A DNA stretch of 34,745 bases from Myxococcales bacterium UBA1238 (GTDB lineage Bacteria; Myxococcota_A; Bradymonadia; UBA7976; UBA1532), in NCBI GenBank assembly GCA_002309015.1, contig DBWM01000070.1, positions 1-34,745 on the forward strand, written 5' to 3'. The position numbers were made by a program, and so were the translations under genes. Positions 26,988 through 34,745 of the stretch are shown in pieces (positions within the stretch are counted from its first letter, which is position 1; each line of letters begins with the position of its first letter). Below the pieces are notes generated by a model. It had not been told where the DNA came from. It did not search any database and was given only the letters and a program-made list of their open reading frames with translations.

Positions 26988-29915
26988 ATGAAAACGACTC
27001 TTCGAAACAGCCTGATTTTGTTAGCGCCCTTCTTCTGGCTGCAAGCCTGCGACGACGATGCTGGAGGAAATGATCCGCCACCGGATAGCGGTGATCTTCA
27101 GGAAGATGCTGCTATTTTGGGAGATGCAACTCAAGTAGATGCGGCGGACGCCGATTCCGGCGATGCGAAGACAGACGCGGGTGATGGGGCCACAGAGGAA
27201 GATGTGCCTCCTCTGACGGTTTACAAGCTTTCTTCCATCTCAACCCTGCATGCCGTCAAATTTGAAGATACGCTCACCATTCAGGTGCAATACACCAAGG
27301 ATCGGATGCTCGTTGACGGTCACACGATCACCGCGCGCATGATGGAAGGCGATAAGGACGTCACCGACACGGGCTCCAATGGCACCAAGCTGGATAAAAG
27401 CTCTGAAGAGACTAATGACAGCGGAATTGCGACCTTTACGTTGCATGCCGGCCAGGCTGCGACTGAAGTCACGATTGTGTTCGATGATGGCCCGGACGCC
27501 GCAGAACCGCTTGAATATAAAGTCAAAGTGGCCGCTGACGTACAGCCGGTTTTTGAGCTTTCTCTCGTTAATGTGGTGAATCAGGAACATCCTGAGAGAC
27601 CTGCTCAGAACCTTCTGTATAAAGAAACGCTTACCTTTGAGCTGAAATATACGAAAGATGGCGAGCCTCTTCGCGATCAGGCCATTCATGCGCGATTGCT
27701 GGAGTATAAGGAAGTTAACGGTGTATTGGATTACTATCCTGTGGAGCAGAATATCGCGACAGGTAATACGTCGCTGGCCCCCGCTTCCGCGTCGACTTCG
27801 GCAGAAGGGATTGTAAAATTTAAGCTTTCGGCGGGAACTGCGGATACGAGCGTCATGATCGAATTCGATGATGATGAAGAGTTCAGCGAAAGCCATCAGG
27901 CCAAGCCCTATCGTCATCCTGTAGACATCACCAGCGCTTCAAAAGCAACGATCAAAGCAACAGTGACATATGCCACTGCAGTCAGCGCTCTGGCGGCAGA
28001 TAATCGATATTCAGCTGCTGATTTGAAGGCAGTAGAGCTCAAAGTCACCGAGACCTGTGACACCCGTCACACGGACGTTCGCGATAACATTTGGGCCCAT
28101 GTTGAGAGCGAGCCTTTCACGGGAGGCAGCAAGACGATTACTTTCACGGGGCGGGGCCTGGATGGCCGCCCTGGTGCAGTTTCGGCCTTTTTGAAAGGGG
28201 AGCGGGGCGTCATTCTGGCTGAAACCTGCAAGCCTGATGTCGACATTCAGCGGGGGATTGACAACAACGATCCAGTCATCGTTGATGATCTGAAGCCTGT
28301 CGATCTGCCTCTCAATTTTAAGCAATATTACAACTCCGAGCAGCGCCTCAATATCCTCGGTGTTTTAAAGAATTATCAGAACACTGCTGCCAGCACGACC
28401 GGCAAGGTGATCGATGGTGTAGGCAGAATCGCGGGCGCGAATGCAAATTCGTGCAATGTTTCTGGCACGTTTGAGATCGATGTGATCGATGAAAATGGCA
28501 ACCAGGTTTATGATGAAGAAGGCAATCCTGTTAAGGAGACCTACACAGGTGATTGCTGCCGGGGCAAAGCGGCGCTCGATTTGATCGTGGAATATGTGGA
28601 TGTAGAAGGCTTTATTCGTGAGAAGATCTCCAATGAAACCGTGGCAGATGTCGCCGTTGCTGCGGCCGTGGGTATGATTCAATCCGATGACCTGGCCTGC
28701 ACGCTTCAGGGTTTTGTCAATAAGCTCCCGAATGGTGTCATCAAAGTGTTGGATGGCATCGGCGATGTCTATGAGATCATCTCTGATCTCCATGTATTTG
28801 GATCGCTCAACTTCCCTCAGCAGATTCCGAACAGCGACAAACTTCTGCAGACGAACACCAACATCTGGGATCGCCTGACCTTCCATTGGGAAAACGCCTG
28901 CAACAACAAGGATGACCCGGATGCTGAAGCTGCCTGTGCGGCCGCTTGCACAGATAACGACGAGGAAACCCTTTGCGCGAAGGAAAAGACCTTTACGTTT
29001 AAAGAGCTCGGCATTACCGAAGTGCTCAAGTCGGATTTCGATGCCCGTCTCGAAGATGGCAAGAAGGGAACGGCTGACGATCCTAACAACGAGTATCCCG
29101 ATGTGCCTTATATGGCGCTCGGCGATCACAATATGAAGATCGTCTACGGCAAGCTGGCGGTTGGCGCGTTAGAGCGATGGGTGATCCCCTTCTTTATGCG
29201 CAACAAGTATCAAAACGCTTCCGGCCAAATGTGCGAGCAGATCACCTTCAAGCAATTCTTCCAGTCCTGGTTGCCCTGTAACTGGTTTGCAGACAAGGTG
29301 TATGGTTGGTTAGGTGATAAATGTATTACGGTCTTTGTGTCTATCTGCGCTTCCGACTTTATCTCCCGCGAATCGCTCTATGATCTCTGCTACGAAACCG
29401 CGACGAGCAAGGTGGGCGATGGTCTGGAAGGCGCTCTGAACGATCTCAACGAGCATTTGCCCGCCTTAAAGTTGAACGGCCATGCGGTTTATCAGGATCG
29501 CCTGCCCGATCTCCAGGTGGACACCTTAAAGGATGGAACGCTGAGCGCGACTTTCCCCATCTGCCAGAAGGATGAGGATGGAAACGAAATCGATCAGGAT
29601 GGCGACGGCAAATGCGATACGAGCGAGATCGAATTTGATGTTTGCGTCAAGAATGATCAGGGACAGCCCATCGATGCAAACGGCAACGTGGTCACCGATG
29701 AAAATGGCAGGCCGGTTGAAGATTTGACGCGCTGCCAGACGAGAAAGGCGACTTCGGAAGCGGGCACCATCCGCGCATGCCGAAAGATTTGTGATGCAAA
29801 CGGTGCGAACTGCGTGACCGACGGCGATTGCGCCTTTACGGTTCCGGAAAGCCAGGGCGAACTCAACCCCGATCATACCTGCACGGCGGTCGTCACTGAA
29901 ACCTCCAACGACTGA
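26988..29915 (+). CDS. Large lipoprotein with two Ig-like repeats
   Basis: 975 residues from ATG 26988 (GAGGAA upstream). Lipobox WLQAC, then DDDAGG and a 50-residue Asp/Ala/Gly linker. Two Ig-like repeats: residues about 77-185 (DTLTIQVQYTKDRMLVDGHTITAR ... IATFTLHAGQAATEVTIVFDD) and 188-315 (ETLTFELKYTKDGEPLRDQAI ... IVKFKLSAGTADTSVMIEFDDD), of the kind seen in Big/invasin-like adhesins. The rest is unique, with paired Cys (CCRGK, CAAACTDNDEETLC, CQTRK) and Ca-binding-like acidic loops (DEDGNEIDQDGDGKCD, about 860-885). Probably a surface-exposed adhesive or structural protein. The next gene, also a lipoprotein, starts 165 bp later. Confidence 0.9.
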   Translation: MKTTLRNSLILLAPFFWLQACDDDAGGNDPPPDSGDLQEDAAILGDATQVDAADADSGDAKTDAGDGATEEDVPPLTVYKLSSISTLHAVKFEDTLTIQVQYTKDRMLVDGHTITARMMEGDKDVTDTGSNGTKLDKSSEETNDSGIATFTLHAGQAATEVTIVFDDGPDAAEPLEYKVKVAADVQPVFELSLVNVVNQEHPERPAQNLLYKETLTFELKYTKDGEPLRDQAIHARLLEYKEVNGVLDYYPVEQNIATGNTSLAPASASTSAEGIVKFKLSAGTADTSVMIEFDDDEEFSESHQAKPYRHPVDITSASKATIKATVTYATAVSALAADNRYSAADLKAVELKVTETCDTRHTDVRDNIWAHVESEPFTGGSKTITFTGRGLDGRPGAVSAFLKGERGVILAETCKPDVDIQRGIDNNDPVIVDDLKPVDLPLNFKQYYNSEQRLNILGVLKNYQNTAASTTGKVIDGVGRIAGANANSCNVSGTFEIDVIDENGNQVYDEEGNPVKETYTGDCCRGKAALDLIVEYVDVEGFIREKISNETVADVAVAAAVGMIQSDDLACTLQGFVNKLPNGVIKVLDGIGDVYEIISDLHVFGSLNFPQQIPNSDKLLQTNTNIWDRLTFHWENACNNKDDPDAEAACAAACTDNDEETLCAKEKTFTFKELGITEVLKSDFDARLEDGKKGTADDPNNEYPDVPYMALGDHNMKIVYGKLAVGALERWVIPFFMRNKYQNASGQMCEQITFKQFFQSWLPCNWFADKVYGWLGDKCITVFVSICASDFISRESLYDLCYETATSKVGDGLEGALNDLNEHLPALKLNGHAVYQDRLPDLQVDTLKDGTLSATFPICQKDEDGNEIDQDGDGKCDTSEIEFDVCVKNDQGQPIDANGNVVTDENGRPVEDLTRCQTRKATSEAGTIRACRKICDANGANCVTDGDCAFTVPESQGELNPDHTCTAVVTETSND

Positions 29916-29949
29916 TCCCCAACCGCGCGGCTGAGTTTTCAGACCGGCC

Positions 29950-29996
29950 GCGTTTCCTCTCTTTTCTCCCTCCTTGCCCCATCCTTCATTATCGCG
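29950..29996 (+). promoter_or_regulatory. C/T-rich, G-poor tract after lipoprotein gene
   Basis: Downstream of the stop at 29913-29915 the plus strand is almost all C and T with scattered A and one internal G. It has no hairpin with U-run. A Rho-dependent stop is possible. A similar C-rich stretch follows the next gene (about 31960-32020). Confidence 0.3.
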
Positions 29997-30080
29997 TTTG
30001 TGAACGAAGATTTTTTCACTGTAACGCATATCTGCGCTTCTGATACTGAATCCATGACTTCAATTCTGAAGGGGGACATC

Positions 30081-31940
30081 ATGCGATCCTATTCAAAAGC
30101 TTTGATTTTAAACCTTGCGGCTTTCAGTTTAATCGCGTGCGATGACATTAAAGAAGCTGAGACCGAAATCGATGCAGGTGGCTCGGAATCTGCTGATGCA
30201 TCCGAAAAATATGAGTGCAACGATGTGATTTCGGGTGGCGAGTCTTCAAAACCTGAGTCCGACGCTGCCGTTGTGGACGATGCTGGTGACAATTCTGAGT
30301 CTGGCGCTGCCTGTTCAGAGATCGATCTTTCAAATCCAAAGGCCGATGGTTTGGAAAATGTAGAGATCGAGATCGAAGAGGGAAGCGCGGCTACGGAAAC
30401 CGAAGATGCGGTCAATGCATCCATAGCGATCACCTTAAAATCGGAACAGAAGGCCTGCTTAAAGCTAACGGGCGCCTTTGATGGCGAAGTTAAGATTAAG
30501 AATAAGAACGACGTCGATGTGGATTTGACGCTCGATGGTGTAAAAATCGAGAGCAACGCTTTCGATGCGAAGCTCAGCCTGAAGACTTCCAATGAAGAGA
30601 AAGGAAATACGTACACCGTAAGTCTGAAAGGCGAGAACAGGATTGCGGGTGCAGGCACCAAGAACAGCAAAAAGGTACTCGACTGTGGCTGTAACCTCAA
30701 AATTGTTGGCGACGGCAGCCTCGACGTCGTCTCCAGATACAAGACCGGTATCTCGGTCGATGACGTCTTTACGATCGCATCGGGCACCGTCAACGTGGCT
30801 GTAGAGCGCGCTCAGCTTTATGACGATGAGAAGGGCTTTGGCGTTAAGGTCACTCACGGATTCGTCATGGATGGCGGCCAACTGAACATCACCGCTCGCG
30901 ATGGTATCTACGGATACGAAAGTCGCGGCCTGAAGGTTGACGGGGAAGACAGCGCATACGGAAAAGGGAAGGGCTACATTGTCGTCAACGACGGCGTCAT
31001 CAAAATTGAGAGCGACGCCAAAGCATTTTCTGCCGGATGGGACATCGAAGATGACTGTGAAACGTGCGATGCAACAGACGACGATCCTTTCCCAGACGTG
31101 ACCATCAACGGCGGAGTGATCGACATCCATACCTATGGCACGCCCAGAGAAGACGATCATGCCGACGGCTCATTCAGTCCAGAAGGCTTGGAAGGTAAAA
31201 GGAACGTGACGATCAACGGAGGCGAGCTCTCCATTGTGACCACGGACGACGCGATCAACGCCAAGAACGCGATTACCATTAACGGGGGCAGAGTCGTCGC
31301 CTATGCATCGGCCAACGACGCGATCGACTCGAACGGCACCATTCTGATAGCCGGCGGTATCGTGGGCGCACTCGGCGCTTCGGAACCTGAAGGCGGGATT
31401 GACTGCGACGAAAACTCGCGTCTCACTTACAAGGGCGGCGTTGTGTTTGCGATCGGTGGCAGTCAGAATACACCCGAAGGCGATGGCACTGTGGGCAGCT
31501 TCGTTTACAGTTCCCTGGGTCAGGCTCAGAATTTTAAGGCAGGACCTGGCGGCGGAAGCAACGGCGCTCAGTTTGCAGGCAAAACCCTTGCGCTCACATC
31601 GGGCAGCAACAATGAGGCGATCGCAGCCCTTAAAGTGCCGAGCGATTACAAAGGCGGAGCGACGATCATGGTCCTCGCACCGAGCATCGCAAAAGGGGAG
31701 TCGTACAATCTTTATACCGATGCCGAGCTTGCGGATTGCGCTTCGCTCTTCAGCGACGTCATTTTGGAGAGCAGCTCTTCGGTTGCGGGCAGCGCGGTTC
31801 AATCGGTCACGGCCGGCGTTGGCGGCATGAGCGGCCCCGGTGGCGGACCTGGCGGCGGTCCTGGCGGTGATCCGGGTGAAGGTCCCGGTGGCGAGCCCGG
31901 CGGTGGTCCTGGTGGCGAGCAGCCTCCTGCCCAGAAGTAA
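30081..31940 (+). CDS. Cthe_2159/DUF4353-type beta-helix lipoprotein
   Basis: 619 residues from ATG 30081, chosen for the AAGGGGG 6 nt upstream; an in-frame start at 30000 has none. Lipobox LIAC, then an acidic Ala/Ser linker. Residues about 207-475 follow the parallel beta-helix carbohydrate-binding family first described as Cthe_2159: KTGISVDDVFTIASGTVNV, DGIYGYESRGLKV, GVIKIESDAKAF, VTINGGVIDIHTYGT, SPEGLEGKRNVTINGGELSI, TTDDAINAKNAITINGGRV, YASANDAIDSNGTILIAGG and PEGGIDCDENS. The family binds acidic polysaccharides with Ca-dependent turns. The tail (about 580-619) is Gly/Pro-rich (GGPGGGPGGDPGEGPGG). Likely a surface glycan-binding protein. Confidence 0.9.
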   Translation: MRSYSKALILNLAAFSLIACDDIKEAETEIDAGGSESADASEKYECNDVISGGESSKPESDAAVVDDAGDNSESGAACSEIDLSNPKADGLENVEIEIEEGSAATETEDAVNASIAITLKSEQKACLKLTGAFDGEVKIKNKNDVDVDLTLDGVKIESNAFDAKLSLKTSNEEKGNTYTVSLKGENRIAGAGTKNSKKVLDCGCNLKIVGDGSLDVVSRYKTGISVDDVFTIASGTVNVAVERAQLYDDEKGFGVKVTHGFVMDGGQLNITARDGIYGYESRGLKVDGEDSAYGKGKGYIVVNDGVIKIESDAKAFSAGWDIEDDCETCDATDDDPFPDVTINGGVIDIHTYGTPREDDHADGSFSPEGLEGKRNVTINGGELSIVTTDDAINAKNAITINGGRVVAYASANDAIDSNGTILIAGGIVGALGASEPEGGIDCDENSRLTYKGGVVFAIGGSQNTPEGDGTVGSFVYSSLGQAQNFKAGPGGGSNGAQFAGKTLALTSGSNNEAIAALKVPSDYKGGATIMVLAPSIAKGESYNLYTDAELADCASLFSDVILESSSSVAGSAVQSVTAGVGGMSGPGGGPGGGPGGDPGEGPGGEPGGGPGGEQPPAQK

Positions 31941-32125
31941 AGTCCTGCCTTTTTGATCGACCCATCCTTCCTTTTTCAATTCCTCGCTTCGATTTCGATC
32001 CCCTTCCGTTCAAAACCTCAGCCTGAGACTTCGTTTGCAACGGGCCGAGCCTTGCCTGCGCTGATTTTTGGGGGCGAGCGGGTTTTGAGTGCGCTCCTTT
32101 TTTCTAAAAATTTTGGGACCCGCGG

Positions 32126-32154
32126 TTGACAGCAAAAGGCGAGTGCTTAACTTC
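32126..32154 (+). promoter_or_regulatory. Candidate promoter of dnaK
   Basis: A perfect TTGACA (32126-32131) is followed by a weak -10 region (TAACTT at 16 nt or AACTTC at 17 nt). No CIRCE element was seen. The good -35 with poor -10 might indicate a heat-shock sigma or an activator. Confidence 0.4.
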
Positions 32155-32201
32155 CTGCGCGTTGAGAACGAACAAGAAAAAAATCAATTAGGAAGGTTGT
32201 T

Positions 32202-34106
<1,905 letters not shown>

Positions 34107-34132
34107 GCTTCAGGCTTGCTAGCCGTTCAAAA

Positions 34133-34179
34133 GGCATCGAGGTCGGGGTGCAAGGCCCGCTGACTTCGGTGCCTTTTTT
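34133..34179 (+). terminator. Intrinsic terminator of dnaK
   Basis: GGCATCGAGGTC (34133-34144) pairs along its length, with two G-U pairs in RNA, to GACTTCGGTGCC (34162-34173), then T6. It starts 27 bp after the stop codon. Confidence 0.8.
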
Positions 34180-34373
34180 GTATGCGGATGGCGTTTTTTG
34201 CAGCCCATTGCAAAAGGGAGCACCGTTCATTTGCATTTTTGCTGCCCGATGCAAAAGAAAGCACCGTCTATTTGCACTTTTGCTGCCCGATGCAAAAGGA
34301 AGCACCGTTCATTTGCACTTTTTCCCGCCGAGTCAAAAGCGAGCACCGTCATTTTGAACTTTTGCCCACCTGA
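34180..34373. repeat. 41-bp tandem array, four and a half copies
   Basis: The word GCAAAAG (last copy TCAAAAG) starts at 34210, 34251, 34292 and 34333, exactly 41 bp apart. Each is followed by (A/G)GCACCGT-(C/T) and TTTGCA-CTTTTGCTGCCCGAT; the final unit is more divergent. A half copy precedes (34190-34209). Within each unit TTTGCA and TGCAAAA can pair. Confidence 0.75.
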
Positions 34374-34408
34374 GCTCGGGTGAAGCATCCATCAAAATGA
34401 CGGTGCTC
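34341..34408. repeat. Perfect 17-bp inverted repeat
   Basis: GAGCACCGTCATTTTGA (34341-34357) and TCAAAATGACGGTGCTC (34392-34408) are exact reverse complements. The 34-nt loop holds a second hairpin, CACC-(TGAGCTCG)-GGTG. No U-run follows. The left arm is part of the last 41-bp unit, so the right arm looks like one inverted piece of the same repeat. Confidence 0.75.
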
Positions 34409-34518
34409 GAAATCGAACATTTCCGAAAACAACTTTCTGCGCATTGTGATTGCGTGGCTGTTTAAAAACCGGATAAAACTCGCGCCCCAATCTGGCCCTG
34501 AGGCATGGAGAATCAGCC

Positions 34519-34745
34519 TTGCAAATTCACAGGAAGATATTTTTCTTGGTCTCGCTTTTCAGCGCCTTTGGCTGTGACGATTCGGACAGCGATGCGCAAA
34601 CGGACGCAACCCCCACCGAAGATGCATCGACTGCAGATGCAACCCCCCAAAACGACGCCACAAATGCAAGCGACTCGACCGCGGAGAGCGACGCGAGTGA
34701 TGCGGAAAGCGACGCGGGTGATGCGGAAAGCGACGCGAGTGATGC
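34519..34745 (+). CDS. Asp/Ala-rich lipoprotein, 5' end only
   Basis: 75 codons then the window ends. Start TTG at 34519 with GGAGA about 7 nt upstream; an ATG at 34505 is in another frame. Signal peptide QIHRKIFFLVSLFSAFGC, lipobox SAFGC, then DDSDSDAQTDA and a low-complexity Asp/Ala/Ser/Thr linker that becomes a 7-residue repeat (SDASDAE, SDAGDAE) encoded by 21-bp DNA repeats at 34683-34745. The functional domain lies beyond the window. The linker style matches the other lipoproteins of this region. Confidence 0.8.
   Translation, partial: MQIHRKIFFLVSLFSAFGCDDSDSDAQTDATPTEDASTADATPQNDATNASDSTAESDASDAESDAGDAESDASD

Larger units (their letters stand above)
34107..34518. other. Intergenic region after dnaK with repeat array
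   Basis: 412 bp. It contains the dnaK terminator (34133-34179), a 41-bp-period array (34180-34373), a 17-bp inverted repeat (34341-34408) and the upstream part of the last gene. Short frames of 60-70 codons here are only the repeats read through. Confidence 0.7.

Noticed and set aside
34180..34373. Possible CRISPR array after dnaK
   Set aside because: The 41-bp units are contiguous without unique spacers and there are no cas genes.

Overview
The window looks like chromosomal DNA of a Gram-negative (diderm) bacterium. It has a TonB-dependent receptor, a Kdo-transferase (WaaA/KdtA) homologue and many lipoproteins whose lipobox cysteine is followed by a low-complexity Asp/Ala/Gly-rich linker. 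That linker style is typical of Myxococcota/Bradymonadota-like lineages; this placement is inference, and the dnaK gene would settle it. No tRNA, rRNA, insertion sequence, integrase or CRISPR array was recognised.

Layout. 1-2127 (minus): three small lipoprotein genes, the first cut by the window edge, that share a C-terminal pattern. 2260-4219 (minus): three tandem paralogues that share an invariant 12-residue stretch at the end of the signal peptide and start of the mature protein, exactly 40 residues from the start in all three. 4220-4743: repeats, a REP-like element and a terminator. 4744-5241 (minus): a small hypothetical gene. 5242-5675: a regulatory region with an 88-nt G-free tract and two copies of a TGCAA-N5-TTGCA palindrome. 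5676-8542 (plus): a TonB-dependent receptor and a partner lipoprotein. 8543-9151: two REP-like elements facing each other and a 14-bp perfect inverted repeat.

9152-15680 (minus) is the most striking part: a translationally coupled three-gene operon encoding an SF1 (UPF1/DNA2-like) helicase, a protein with a C-terminal HxR-type phospholipase-D-like motif, and a large coiled-coil protein. Its composition suggests a nucleic-acid-processing conflict or defence system, related in logic to helicase-plus-PLD systems such as Mokosh or DISARM but matching neither. 16380-21995 (minus): a GH5_7 mannanase-like lipoprotein that appears to have lost both catalytic glutamates, a WaaA/KdtA homologue without its N-terminal membrane anchor, and a zinc-ribbon/coiled-coil/TM/Ig-like protein.

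21996-22407 holds a 21-bp-period degenerate tandem array. 22408-26745 (minus): three genes carrying four copies of one roughly 300-residue exported domain (one gene has two). 26988-31940 (plus): two large lipoproteins, one with two Ig-like repeats, the other a Cthe_2159/DUF4353-type parallel beta-helix. 32202-34106 (plus): dnaK with its terminator, followed by a 41-bp-period array, a 17-bp inverted repeat, and the start of another Asp/Ala-rich lipoprotein cut by the window end.

Much of the window thus serves the cell envelope (surface lipoproteins, metal or cofactor uptake, LPS core), with one probable defence-like operon and one housekeeping chaperone.
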